Assembly: GCA_014610835.1 (NCBI GenBank)
Contig: QQXM01000005.1
Span: 1 to 62,252 of the forward strand
DNA length: 62,252 bases
From: Erysipelotrichaceae bacterium 7770_A6
GTDB taxonomy: Bacteria > Bacillota_I > Bacilli_A > Erysipelotrichales > Erysipelotrichaceae
Direction: 5' to 3'
The notes beneath the pieces are model-generated. The model saw nothing but the letters and a program-made list of their open reading frames with translations, searched no databases and had not been told where the DNA came from. The position numbers and the translations under genes are program-made. Below are positions 34,586-42,649 of the stretch, piece after piece. Position 1 is the first letter of the stretch. The number at the start of each line of letters is the position of its first letter.

Positions 34586-34821
34586 TAGATACCTTTTAGA
34601 GAATGCATACTTTTTCCACAGTGTGGACAAACATCCTTTTCTCTAGATGAATGAAAACCACATTCTGAGCATGTACATCCTGGTAAATATACAACACCAT
34701 TGATGTAGTGCTCATCTTTTTTTGTATCATGGATCCAATGAGGAACTCTTTTTTTCATTGCATCCAAAGCAGATTCACCTTTATTTAAACGAATTCCTTT
34801 ACCAATTACTTTTTTCTCCAT
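34582..34821 (-). CDS. Small zinc-ribbon protein
   Basis: This is a 79-aa hypothetical protein. The C-terminal half has four cysteines in CTCSECGF and CPHCGK, a treble-clef or ribbon zinc site; the N-terminal half is basic. Function unknown. The ATG at 34821 has GGAG eight bases upstream and is preferred to the upstream start ten codons earlier. Its end overlaps the convergent membrane protein gene by four bases. Confidence 0.7.
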   Translation of the reverse strand: MEKKVIGKGIRLNKGESALDAMKKRVPHWIHDTKKDEHYINGVVYLPGCTCSECGFHSSREKDVCPHCGKSMHSLKGIY

Positions 34822-34872
34822 ATTCCTGTCTCCGGATACATATCCTACCACAAATTTATGGAAATACTTGTA

Positions 34873-35736
34873 TTAAATTTTGTGAAATATTGGCTGCATA
34901 TGATCGAATGTACAAATTTCATTAATTCCAATTTCATTTTTCAAGATAGCATACGCATCTTTAATATGAGAAGCTAAATATTTTGTTTCATGTGCATCTG
35001 AACCAACTGTAATGATTTTTCCACCAAGATCTTTATATAATTTTAGAATTGCACGAGATGGCTGTGTATCTTTTAAGCCATATTTCCAGCTGGATGTATT
35101 AATTTCAATCCCTTTTCCATCACGGATTGCATACTTCAATATTTCCGCAATGATATCTTTTTCATTCTCAAATGGATAAATTCCATTTTCATCGTAGCGT
35201 GCCAGTAGATCCAAGTGTGTCAGACAAGAATAATGATGAAACATCTGCATTGTCTGATAGATTTCTTTATAATATTCATCATTATATTCTTTCTGTATTT
35301 TCCCTTTCTGGAAATCCTGCGTCCAGAACTCTAAATTATTCACCTGATGCATCGAAAACAAAACAAAATCCAAGTCATCCTGATACGAAGCATATAGTTT
35401 TTCATAAGCATCTACAGTAATGGATTGAATGCCAAATTCCAATCCTTTCTTGATAGAAATTGAAGATGCATACTTTTTTTGATACATATTTAAAGCTGCA
35501 AAATACTTTGGATAGTTCACATTGGCTAATACAAGATCTACTTCTTTACCATGCTCAACCGCATGACGAATGATAATACCTTCAGGATCATCCCAATCTC
35601 TCTTTATGCCATAATCTACATGATCTGTAAAACACATTTCATCTAGATCAGATGCAATTGCCTGCCGGATCTGATTTTCCATAGGTTCATTAGAGTCATC
35701 TGAATACTCACAATGTAAATGATAATCTGCGTACAT
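34873..35736 (-). CDS. PHP-domain histidinol-phosphatase family protein
   Basis: This is a metal-dependent phosphoesterase of the HisJ/HisK type (287 aa). Metal-binding motifs are DYHLHCEYSDDS at the N-terminus, CFTDHVD, LEFGIQ, THLDLLARY and GSDAHETKYL near the end. No other histidine gene is nearby, so the role could be histidinol-phosphate removal or another phosphatase activity. AGGAG precedes the ATG. Confidence 0.87.
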   Translation of the reverse strand: MYADYHLHCEYSDDSNEPMENQIRQAIASDLDEMCFTDHVDYGIKRDWDDPEGIIIRHAVEHGKEVDLVLANVNYPKYFAALNMYQKKYASSISIKKGLEFGIQSITVDAYEKLYASYQDDLDFVLFSMHQVNNLEFWTQDFQKGKIQKEYNDEYYKEIYQTMQMFHHYSCLTHLDLLARYDENGIYPFENEKDIIAEILKYAIRDGKGIEINTSSWKYGLKDTQPSRAILKLYKDLGGKIITVGSDAHETKYLASHIKDAYAILKNEIGINEICTFDHMQPIFHKI

Positions 35737-35769
35737 AATTCACAATCTCCTAAAGAAACTATACAATAA

Positions 35770-35796
35770 AGAAAAAATAAAGGAAGAAAATCTTCC
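35770..35796 (-). terminator. Terminator of glyA
   Basis: GGAAGA and TCTTCC with a 3-nt loop (35782-35796), followed by TTTATTTTTT on the minus strand. Confidence 0.8.
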
Positions 35797-35797
35797 A

Positions 35798-37051
35798 TTA
35801 TTCATACAACGGATATTGATCCGTTAACTGCTTTACTTTAGCTTTTACTGTTTCTTTGTTCTTTTCAAAATCACTTGCAACAAGATACAGACATTCTGCA
35901 ATCACATCCATATCTTCTTTTACAAATCCACGTGTTGTAATCGCAGCTGTACCAATTCTGACACCACTCGTAACAAATGGAGAAAGTGGTTCATTTGGAA
36001 TACTGTTCTTATTTAAAGTGATATTCACTTCATCACATGCATTCTGCATAAATTTACCTGTGATATTGAAATTTGTCAGATCAACAAGTACTAAATGATT
36101 GTCGCTGCCGCCAGAAACAAGATGAAATCCGTATTTCTTTAAACTTTCTGCTAAAGCAGCACAGTTTTCAACAAGTCTTCTTTGATATTCTTTGAATGAT
36201 GGCTGTAAAGCTTCCTGGAAGCACACAGCTTTTGCGGCAATGATATGTTCCAGTGGACCACCTTGTGTTCCAGGGAATACAGCCTTATTGAAATTATATT
36301 TCTTATTTGCTTCTTCCGTTGCCAAAATAAAGCCACCACGAGGACCTCTTAATGTTTTATGTGTTGTAGAAGTTACGACATCTGCATATGGCACTGGAGA
36401 TGGGTGTAAACCTGCCGCAACTAATCCCGCAATATGTGCCATGTCTACCCAAAGTACTGCACCGCACTTATCTGCAATTTCTCTGAAACGCTTAAAATCA
36501 ATGATTCTAGGATATGCAGAAGCACCCGCACAAATCATTTTTGGTTTACATTCCATGGCTTTCTTTTCAACTTCATCATAGTCAATATAGCCATCCGTAT
36601 TCACACCATAGCTGACAATATTGAAATAATTACCTGAGATATTTGCAGGTGAACCATGCGTTAAATGCCCACCAGCATCAAGGCTCATCCCCATCAAAGT
36701 ATCACCTGGCTTTAATACGGCATATTCTACAGCTAAGTTTGCTGAGGCACCGGAATGCGGCTGAACATTCGCATATTCTGCACCAAATAATTTTTTTACT
36801 CTTTCAATGGCAATCGTTTCAATTTCATCAATACACTGACATCCGCCATAATATCTTTTGCCACTGTATCCTTCAGCATATTTATTTGTCGCAACACTTC
36901 CCATTGCCATCATAACTGCTTCAGAAACTATATTTTCACTCGCAATCAATTCAATATTATCTTTTTGACGCTTATATTCTCTTTCTAAAGCAGCACCAAT
37001 TTCTTCATCTTTGCTTTTCACAAATTCCATCGTTTCTTTTACAATGCTCAT
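35798..37051 (-). CDS. glyA: Serine hydroxymethyltransferase
   Basis: This PLP enzyme converts serine and tetrahydrofolate to glycine and methylene-THF (417 aa, normal). Landmarks are [50 protein letters not shown] and the PLP lysine in [14 protein letters not shown]. The ATG at 37051 has GAGG eight bases upstream; the longer open frame runs through the promoter region. A TATAAT lies about 35 bases upstream. Monocistronic. Confidence 0.97.
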   Translation of the reverse strand: MSIVKETMEFVKSKDEEIGAALEREYKRQKDNIELIASENIVSEAVMMAMGSVATNKYAEGYSGKRYYGGCQCIDEIETIAIERVKKLFGAEYANVQPHSGASANLAVEYAVLKPGDTLMGMSLDAGGHLTHGSPANISGNYFNIVSYGVNTDGYIDYDEVEKKAMECKPKMICAGASAYPRIIDFKRFREIADKCGAVLWVDMAHIAGLVAAGLHPSPVPYADVVTSTTHKTLRGPRGGFILATEEANKKYNFNKAVFPGTQGGPLEHIIAAKAVCFQEALQPSFKEYQRRLVENCAALAESLKKYGFHLVSGGSDNHLVLVDLTNFNITGKFMQNACDEVNITLNKNSIPNEPLSPFVTSGVRIGTAAITTRGFVKEDMDVIAECLYLVASDFEKNKETVKAKVKQLTDQYPLYE

Positions 37052-37167
37052 ATTCTTTTCCTCGCATTCATTGTTTTTTATTATACTAGACTTTGGATAC
37101 ATCACTGAAAGAAACAATGATCATTTTTCATAAATTCAGTCAGTTTTAAAAACAATTTTCAATTACA

Positions 37168-37197
37168 TCAAAAAAAGAGATTTCAGAGAATCTCTTT
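37168..37197 (-). terminator. Terminator of the HAD phosphatase gene
   Basis: AAAGAGATT (37189-37197 on the plus complement) pairs with AATCTCTTT (37174-37182), with the stop codon in the loop, followed by T on the minus strand. Confidence 0.85.
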
Positions 37198-37854
37198 GAT
37201 TTGTAATAAATCTGTAATTGTATGTTCAATGGTATCTGGTACTTCTGTTTCTTTTTTCTGATAGAAACATGTATGCATATGACTATTCAAACCACCTTGC
37301 ATATCAGATGTCAATGAATCTCCAATGATCATGCAGGTAGACGAATCTTGTTTCAGCTCTTCTAATGCATAATCAAAAAATTCTTTTGCGGGTTTAGATA
37401 CACCAATTTTTTCGGAAATAAAGAAATGAGAGAAGTAAGATTTGATGCCACCAATCTCTAAACGATGCAGCTGTTGTTCATATGGGCCATTGCTGGCTAC
37501 ACAAAGTGTATATTTATCTTTTAGATATTCCAGCATTTCAATCGCATTCTTTTCTAAGATAGCACTGTTGTATAATGCATCTCTAAAATACGTTTCAAAC
37601 CTGACACCATCAAAATCAATATCTAATGCTTCAAATACTTTATTCCATCTGATTTTTTTCAATTCTTCAAACTGTAAAGTCCCTTCTTCAATTTGTCTCC
37701 ACAGCTTATCATTTTCTGTATGGAATGTATCATACATCCAATCTTCATATGTTTTTAAATGGAACTCTTCAAAACCTTGCTTCATTGTCTGTTTCACATA
37801 TGCATCAAAGCTAAGTAATGTATTATCAATATCAATCAAAACTGTCTGAATCAT
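37183..37854 (-). CDS. HAD family hydrolase, YjjG-like
   Basis: This is a haloacid dehalogenase-type phosphatase (223 aa). Motif I is LIDIDNTLLSFD with nucleophile Asp8 and Asp10, motif II is VASNGP, the motif III lysine is in GVSKPAKEFF, and motif IV is IIGDSLTSDMQGG. The alpha-helical cap and the overall pattern resemble YjjG nucleotidases that remove noncanonical pyrimidine nucleotides. AAGGAG precedes the ATG. It follows the nucleotidyltransferase gene but is separated from it by a terminator. Confidence 0.87.
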   Translation of the reverse strand: MIQTVLIDIDNTLLSFDAYVKQTMKQGFEEFHLKTYEDWMYDTFHTENDKLWRQIEEGTLQFEELKKIRWNKVFEALDIDFDGVRFETYFRDALYNSAILEKNAIEMLEYLKDKYTLCVASNGPYEQQLHRLEIGGIKSYFSHFFISEKIGVSKPAKEFFDYALEELKQDSSTCMIIGDSLTSDMQGGLNSHMHTCFYQKKETEVPDTIEHTITDLLQIKEIL

Positions 37855-37875
37855 TTCACTCTCCTTCTCCCAAAG

Positions 37876-37901
37876 AAAATCTCGGAAACCCGAGATTTTT
37901 A
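37876..37901. terminator. Terminator after the nucleotidyltransferase gene
   Basis: AAAATCTCGG and CCGAGATTTT (37876-37885 with 37890-37899) form a 10-bp stem with a 4-nt loop. A short T run follows on either strand. Confidence 0.82.
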
Positions 37902-37902
37902 T

Positions 37903-38814
37903 TTACTTCCAAAGTACGTCTGGATATTCTCCACTTGCCTTCTTTTCTGCAATCTTCTGGACAACATCTGGCTTGTCTTCTTTGTAAGTTACACCAAACC
38001 ATTTATCCTTACTGGAAAGCATCTTAACAGTAATCTTGCCTTCACTGACAAGTTCACCAACTGCAGTAGGAATTACATGTTCACACTTCATTGGATTTGC
38101 TTCTAGATTCTTTTCCAGGAAGTTTTTGAAGACTGGTTCTAATTCATCAAAAATCTTTGGTGTAAAGCCCCAGAAGTTCATAGAAACTAATGCATGGTCA
38201 TCAATTGGTTTCCATTCACCATTTTCTTCATATACTGCGTGGCCATCCTTTAATGCAATCTTCTGAATTTCAACGATATGTGAAAGATTGCCATCTTTTT
38301 CTTCACAAAGACCTCTTGTCACTGTACCATTGGCTGTTAATGTATTGAGACACTGGAAGCCAACCATTGCATAGTGATCATCACTGATTTCATTTGTCAG
38401 ATAATCAAAGACAACTTTATATGCATCTCTTCCATAGAAGTCATCTGCATTAATAATTGCGAATGGTTCATTTACAACACCCTTGCAAGCCAGTAAAGCA
38501 TGTGTTGTTCCCCAAGGCTTTTCTCTACCTTCTGGTACTGTAAATCCTGCAGGAATATTATTCATATCCTGGTAAGCAAATTCTACTTCCATACCATTTC
38601 TTGCAACTTTGTCTGTTAATGCGTTTCTAAAGAGCTGTTCATGTTCTTTGCGGATAATTAAAACAACTTTTCTAAATCCAGCCTGGTATGCATCATAGAT
38701 TGAGAAATCAATGATAGGTTCTCCATGAGAGCCAACACCATCAATCTGCTTCATTCCTCCATATCTGCTTCCCATACCTGCAGCTAAGATAACTAATGTT
38801 GGGTTCTGTTTCAT
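37903..38814 (-). CDS. Sugar nucleotidyltransferase family protein
   Basis: This is a 303-aa protein with the NTP-transferase fold: LAAGMGSRYGGMKQ at 10-23 binds the nucleotide, PWGTTHALLACKGVV follows, and the metal motif is INADDFYGRDAY. It should attach a nucleotide to a sugar phosphate or related acceptor, but the substrate is not readable. A late segment HVIPTAVGELVSEGKITVKM ends the core. GTGGAG precedes the ATG. Its extended -10 (TGATATAAT) overlaps the divergent maf promoter. Confidence 0.83.
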   Translation of the reverse strand: MKQNPTLVILAAGMGSRYGGMKQIDGVGSHGEPIIDFSIYDAYQAGFRKVVLIIRKEHEQLFRNALTDKVARNGMEVEFAYQDMNNIPAGFTVPEGREKPWGTTHALLACKGVVNEPFAIINADDFYGRDAYKVVFDYLTNEISDDHYAMVGFQCLNTLTANGTVTRGLCEEKDGNLSHIVEIQKIALKDGHAVYEENGEWKPIDDHALVSMNFWGFTPKIFDELEPVFKNFLEKNLEANPMKCEHVIPTAVGELVSEGKITVKMLSSKDKWFGVTYKEDKPDVVQKIAEKKASGEYPDVLWK

Positions 38815-38845
38815 TTTCTGTTTTCTCCACTTTTTCTTATTTTCT

Positions 38846-38870
38846 ATTATATCAAACTTTAGGATATAAT
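38846..38870. promoter_or_regulatory. Back-to-back promoters of the nucleotidyltransferase and maf
   Basis: The minus strand has an extended -10 TGATATAAT (hexamer at 38846-38851). The plus strand has TATAAT at 38865-38870, only seven bases before the maf ATG. The two promoters would occlude each other. Confidence 0.5.
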
Positions 38871-38877
38871 AAATAAC

Positions 38878-39441
38878 ATGAAAAAAATCATATTAGCATC
38901 GAAAAGTCCAAGAAGAAAAGAACTGTTAGAAAAATGTAATCTTTCATTTGTTTGTGAACCAGCAGATATTGACGAAACTTTGAATCAGAACCTTTCTTTA
39001 CAAGAAGCAGTCAAAGAATTATCCTATCGAAAAGCAAATGCAATTCTTAAAAGCCATCCTGATTGTATTGTCATTGGTTCTGATACCATTGTTACTTTAG
39101 ATGGAAAAGTTTTAGGAAAACCAGCCAATGAACAAATTGCATTTGAAATGTTGAAATCTCTACAGGGAAACACACATCAAGTCATCACAGGTATCTGTAT
39201 TCTATCTCAAAACAGAAACTTTCAGGATGTCGTAACATCCAATGTCACGTTTGATTCCATGTGTAATGAAGAAATTCTTGCATATATTCAAACAGGTGAA
39301 TGTCTTGATAAAGCTGGTTCCTATGGAATTCAAGGATATGGCGGCAGATATATTACACATATTGATGGAGATTATTATGCAATTATGGGATTGCCATTGC
39401 ATATTGTGTACGAAGAATTAAAACATATTGGCTTATACTGA
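38878..39441 (+). CDS. maf: Maf-like nucleoside triphosphate pyrophosphatase
   Basis: This hydrolyses non-canonical or excess NTPs to NMP and pyrophosphate and is linked to septum formation (187 aa, normal). Signatures are ILASKSPRRKELLEKCN, ADIDETLN, IGSDTIVTLDGKVLGKP and KAGSYGIQGYGGRYI. There is no ribosome binding site close to the ATG (an AGGA lies 13 bases upstream), while TATAAT ends seven bases before it, suggesting a leaderless mRNA. Confidence 0.93.
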   Translation: MKKIILASKSPRRKELLEKCNLSFVCEPADIDETLNQNLSLQEAVKELSYRKANAILKSHPDCIVIGSDTIVTLDGKVLGKPANEQIAFEMLKSLQGNTHQVITGICILSQNRNFQDVVTSNVTFDSMCNEEILAYIQTGECLDKAGSYGIQGYGGRYITHIDGDYYAIMGLPLHIVYEELKHIGLY

Positions 39442-39469
39442 TGAATTTGTTATCATATATAAGCTTTAT

Positions 39470-39540
39470 GCCGATTTAGTATAGTGGCAATACAGATCCA
39501 TGGTAAGGATCAGCGGAGAGTTCAATTCTCTCAATCGGCA
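39470..39540 (+). tRNA. tRNA-Thr (anticodon GGT)
   Basis: A 71-nt cloverleaf: acceptor GCCGATT/AATCGGC with discriminator A, D arm GTAT/ATAC, anticodon arm GATCC/GGATC with loop ATGGTAA (anticodon GGT), 4-nt variable loop, and T arm GAGAG/CTCTC with TTCAATT. C2-G71 fits threonine identity. CCA is not encoded. Confidence 0.92.
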
Positions 39541-39543
39541 TGT

Positions 39544-39570
39544 AAAAACCGCATATTCTGCGGTTTTTTA
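39544..39570. terminator. Bidirectional terminator after tRNA-Thr
   Basis: AAAACCGCA/TGCGGTTTT (39545-39553 with 39559-39567), with T or A runs on both sides, shared by the tRNA and the convergent small gene. Confidence 0.88.
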
Positions 39571-39759
39571 TTTTACTTTGTTGATTGTTTCCTGCATCGC
39601 ATTTCGAAACACTTCAGATTGCGATACACCTGATTGTTTACATGCATCTTTGAATTTCTGTGCAAATGCTTTTGGATAGCTTCCTCCAACACACATATAG
39701 TTTTCCTTGATCCATGTATTCATATATTTGATGTTTTTTGCTTTTGTTTCTTCGTTCAT
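39568..39759 (-). CDS. Small ribbon-helix-helix-like protein
   Basis: This is a 63-aa basic protein of unknown function. The pattern MNTWIKENY, a short strand, then KFKDACKQSGVSQSEVFRNAM resembles a ribbon-helix-helix (Arc/MetJ-type) DNA-binding fold, as found in antitoxins and small phage regulators. No toxin-like partner is next to it. AGGAG lies before the ATG. The call rests on a visual fold guess. Confidence 0.55.
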   Translation of the reverse strand: MNEETKAKNIKYMNTWIKENYMCVGGSYPKAFAQKFKDACKQSGVSQSEVFRNAMQETINKVK

Positions 39760-39776
39760 TGATAAATTCTCCTATA

Positions 39777-39811
39777 TAAAAAGCATAACATCTTACATGA
39801 CATTATGCTTC
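39777..39811 (-). terminator. Terminator of the pantothenate/CoA operon
   Basis: AAGCATAA (39781-39788) and TTATGCTT (39803-39810) form a stem with a 14-nt loop, followed by TTTTTAT on the minus strand. Confidence 0.75.
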
Positions 39812-39818
39812 TCACTTA

Positions 39819-40595
39819 CTATTTTTTGTTTAAATCGTACAGGATACGCATACCTTTATATGCAACATCAGGATCGAACAAATCAATTTCTTTTGTTTCT
39901 TTCGCAATCACTTTACCAAGTCCACCTGTTGCGATTACTAAACAATCTTTCAGTTTCAATTCTTTCTTCATTTGTTTGATGATATATTCAACAGAACCAA
40001 TATATCCATAAATCACACCCGCCTGCATACCTGTAATTGTATTCCCATTTAGAATACTTTCAGGTTTCTGAATTTCAATTTCAGGAAGCTTTGCGGTTTG
40101 ACTTGTTAATGCATTGGCAACAATACCAAGACCTGGTGCAATGACTGTATATTTAAACACACCTTCTCCACTAATATAATCAAATGTTGTTGCCGTACCA
40201 AAGTCAACAATAATACATGACTTATGATATGTATGATATGCCATGGAAATATCAACAATACGGTCTGCCCCTACTTCACGAGGATTGTCCGTACGAATAG
40301 AAATTCCTGTTTTAATGCCAGGACCAACAATGATTGGATCTTTATGAAGAAATTTAACGATTGCGGATGTTAAGGAATACATGATCTTAGGTACAACAGA
40401 AGAAATGATAACTGCTTCAATGTCATCATTCTGTAATTTTGTCATATCTAACAGTTCTTTGATGCATAAGCCAAATTCATCAGATGTTCTAGGTGTTTTT
40501 GTGGTTAAGCGGAAAGAACCAATGACTTCATTTCCTTGCATCAATCCTAGAGAAATATTTGTATTTCCAACATCGATTGTCATCAGAATATTCAT
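39819..40595 (-). CDS. coaX: Type III pantothenate kinase
   Basis: This is the first step of CoA synthesis, pantothenate plus ATP to 4'-phosphopantothenate (258 aa). Family motifs are TIDVGNTNISLGL at the N-terminus, GADRIVDISMAYH, IVDFGTATTFDYI and a late ATGGLGKVI. The ATG at 40595 overlaps the coaBC stop by four bases (ATGA) and has GGAG eight bases upstream. It is the last gene of the operon with the transporter S component and coaBC, giving uptake plus the first three steps of CoA synthesis. Confidence 0.95.
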   Translation of the reverse strand: MNILMTIDVGNTNISLGLMQGNEVIGSFRLTTKTPRTSDEFGLCIKELLDMTKLQNDDIEAVIISSVVPKIMYSLTSAIVKFLHKDPIIVGPGIKTGISIRTDNPREVGADRIVDISMAYHTYHKSCIIVDFGTATTFDYISGEGVFKYTVIAPGLGIVANALTSQTAKLPEIEIQKPESILNGNTITGMQAGVIYGYIGSVEYIIKQMKKELKLKDCLVIATGGLGKVIAKETKEIDLFDPDVAYKGMRILYDLNKK

Positions 40596-41788
40596 GCTTT
40601 TTTCTCCTTTAGACATGTTTTGAGTATTTTTACTGCAGTATCATATTTAGATAGAATTCCAAATTCTTTTTCATAGTCTTTTGAAATCAAAGTAACAATA
40701 TTTGTATCCGTACCAAATCCAGCACCTTTTTCTTTCAGATTGTTTGCGACAATATAATCACAATTTTTCTTCACAAGCTTTTCTTTTGTTCTCTCTACCA
40801 TGTTTTCTGTTTCCATGGAGAAGCCAATTAAAACCTGTCCATCTTTTTTATTTTCTCCAAGTGTTTTCAAAATGTCCTGTGTTCTCTTTAGAGGGATAGA
40901 CATTTCTCCTTCGCTTTTATGAATTTTGTTATCAGCGACACTGACAGGTGTATAGTCTGCCACTGCAGCTGCCAGAATCATACAATCCATATCATTTTGT
41001 CTGGACAGGACAGCTTCTGCCATATCTTTCGCACTCGTAACATGTACCATTTCAACATCTCGAATATCTTCGATTTGTTTCGTTCCACTGACTAAAGTAA
41101 CATGTGCTCCCATATTTCTAGCAGCACGTGCTAAAGCATATCCCATCTTTCCAGTAGAATGATTCGTAATCATACGTACAGGATCAATTGCTTCACTTGT
41201 AGGACCGGCAGTCACAAGAATATGTTTTCCTTCCAGAAATTTATCTTCTTCAAAGACTTCTTTGATTTTATCTTCAATTTCATCTGGTTCAGGCAGTCTG
41301 CCCTTACCAACATCTCCACAAGCCAGGTATCCAGAATTGCTTTCAAAGATATGCATTCCATAATTTTTACATTTCTGAATATTATCCTGTGTCACTGGAT
41401 TCATTAACATTTGTGTATTCATTGCAGGTACAATCAGTTTCTCACAATTGGAAGCTAAGAATGTTGTTGTTAACATATCATCCGCAATTCCATTTGCAAC
41501 TTTTGCGATGACGTTCGCTGTTGCCGGAGCAATCACAAATAAATCTGCTTTCTTTGCTAAAGAAATATGATGTACATCTGGTGTGTAGTCTATTGTAAAC
41601 ATATCAGTAATTACTTTATTATTGGACAATGTCTGAAATGTTAAAGGCGTAACAAACTCTTGTGCTTCTTTACTCATGAGTACATGCACATCATATCCCT
41701 GTTTTTTTAAACTAGATACAAGATAACATATCTTATAGACTGCGATACCACCTGTAATTCCTACAATAATACACTTATTTTCATTCAT
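40592..41788 (-). CDS. coaBC: Bifunctional phosphopantothenoylcysteine decarboxylase/synthase
   Basis: This carries out steps 2 and 3 of CoA synthesis. The N-terminal CoaC flavoprotein half has GITGGIAVYK, the substrate motif PAMNTQM and the Cys lid GYLACGDVGKGRLPEPDEI. The C-terminal CoaB half starts at LVTAGPTSEAIDPVR and has ITNHSTGKMG and AAVADYTP. Length (398 aa) is normal. Overlaps: eight bases with the upstream transporter gene, four with coaX. Confidence 0.96.
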   Translation of the reverse strand: MNENKCIIVGITGGIAVYKICYLVSSLKKQGYDVHVLMSKEAQEFVTPLTFQTLSNNKVITDMFTIDYTPDVHHISLAKKADLFVIAPATANVIAKVANGIADDMLTTTFLASNCEKLIVPAMNTQMLMNPVTQDNIQKCKNYGMHIFESNSGYLACGDVGKGRLPEPDEIEDKIKEVFEEDKFLEGKHILVTAGPTSEAIDPVRMITNHSTGKMGYALARAARNMGAHVTLVSGTKQIEDIRDVEMVHVTSAKDMAEAVLSRQNDMDCMILAAAVADYTPVSVADNKIHKSEGEMSIPLKRTQDILKTLGENKKDGQVLIGFSMETENMVERTKEKLVKKNCDYIVANNLKEKGAGFGTDTNIVTLISKDYEKEFGILSKYDTAVKILKTCLKEKKA

Positions 41789-42419
41789 TCTTGATTCCCA
41801 TCCTCTCCGCAGCTGGACGAAGTGCTCTCGTTAATACTGGTACAACAATTGCAGCTAATACTGTTTCTAGAATACCATTTGTTGTAATCGTTGTGAAAAA
41901 TGCAATGGCTAAAGCACCTGTTGTGATATTTAAAGCATCTGCATATGGCTGTGCAAAGAATACCCAGATTCCACCTAATACAAGAAGTGTATGAATGATT
42001 GTATTCAATGCAGCAGCTAAAGTTGCTGATAATGCTTTGTTATTTGTTTTTCTTACAATAAAACGATACATCATTCCTGACAAGTAGCCAAGTAAAATTC
42101 GTGGACCAAATGCAATTAACAATGAGAATGCATTGCCATGCATATTACCAACTTGAACAAATGGTGTAAATACAAAGGAAGTAATACCTGGCTGCATTGT
42201 TGCACGTACACAAGATGTTAAGCCAAATACAAAACCAATTCCTGCACCAAATTCTGGTCCTAACAATACACCAGCTAAGATAACTGGTAAATGCATCGTT
42301 GTAATGGATAATGCCCCTACTGGTATGTAACCAATCGGTGTTACTGACATGATGACTTCAATGGCAACAAAAAAAGCCGCCAATGTAAGCTGCTGAATGC
42401 GTTTTTTCTGACTGTTCAT
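41781..42419 (-). CDS. panT: ECF transporter S component, probably for pantothenate
   Basis: This is the substrate-binding membrane subunit of an energy-coupling factor transporter (212 aa, about six helices). The start QQLTLAAFFVAIEVIMSV is the typical S-component helix, followed by GYIPVGALSITTMHLPVIL, GPEFGAGIGFVFG and GPRILLGYLSG. Position with coaBC and coaX argues strongly for pantothenate. It needs the shared EcfA/EcfT module, not in this window. The ATG at 42419 has GGAGG eight bases upstream; the frame stays open to 42542, through the leader and the -10 box, and I reject that extension. Confidence 0.88.
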   Translation of the reverse strand: MNSQKKRIQQLTLAAFFVAIEVIMSVTPIGYIPVGALSITTMHLPVILAGVLLGPEFGAGIGFVFGLTSCVRATMQPGITSFVFTPFVQVGNMHGNAFSLLIAFGPRILLGYLSGMMYRFIVRKTNNKALSATLAAALNTIIHTLLVLGGIWVFFAQPYADALNITTGALAIAFFTTITTNGILETVLAAIVVPVLTRALRPAAERMGIKNE

Positions 42420-42539
42420 AGTTTTTTCCTCCTGCCGTTCATATTTCAGATACAGCGAATCTAATAACAGATATTTAGACGAAATCATTGAAATCGATGT
42501 CTTAAATAGATCACCGTCTCTTTCGCCGAAAATATTATA
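42420..42539 (-). promoter_or_regulatory. Structured leader of the pantothenate/CoA operon, with promoter
   Basis: The minus strand has TATAAT (42534-42539). The leader of about 110 nt that follows folds by eye. CGGCGAA near its start pairs with TTCGCTG about 80 nt later, enclosing AGACG/CGTCT and a small ATCT/AGAT hairpin. The 3' strand of the outer helix can alternatively pair as GCTGT with ACGGC just before the GGAGG ribosome binding site. I do not recognise a known riboswitch class. Confidence 0.4.
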
Positions 42540-42583
42540 CACGAATTCTATTTATTCATAATTGTTTTGTGAAATTTTTAGCT

Positions 42584-42599
42584 ATGTAAACGTTTACAT
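42584..42599. promoter_or_regulatory. cre-like 16-bp palindrome
   Basis: ATGTAAACGTTTACAT is a perfect palindrome and fits the CcpA consensus WTGNAANCGNWNNCAW at every fixed position. It lies about 45 bases upstream of the -10 of the pantothenate operon, a position compatible with activation by CcpA or control by another LacI-family protein. Confidence 0.65.
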
Positions 42600-42603
42600 T
42601 TTA

Positions 42604-42637
42604 TAAAAAAAGAAAAGACGAAGCATTTCACCTCGTC
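42604..42637 (-). terminator. Terminator of the amidohydrolase gene
   Basis: GACGAGG and CTTCGTC (42617-42623 with 42631-42637; one wobble) are followed by TTTTCTTTTTTT on the minus strand. Confidence 0.8.
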
Positions 42638-42649
42638 AATTCTCCTACT

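Noticed and set aside
42420-42542. N-terminal extension of the pantothenate S component
   Set aside because: The open frame runs across the -10 box and leader; the ATG at 42419 has a perfect ribosome binding site and begins the first S-component helix.
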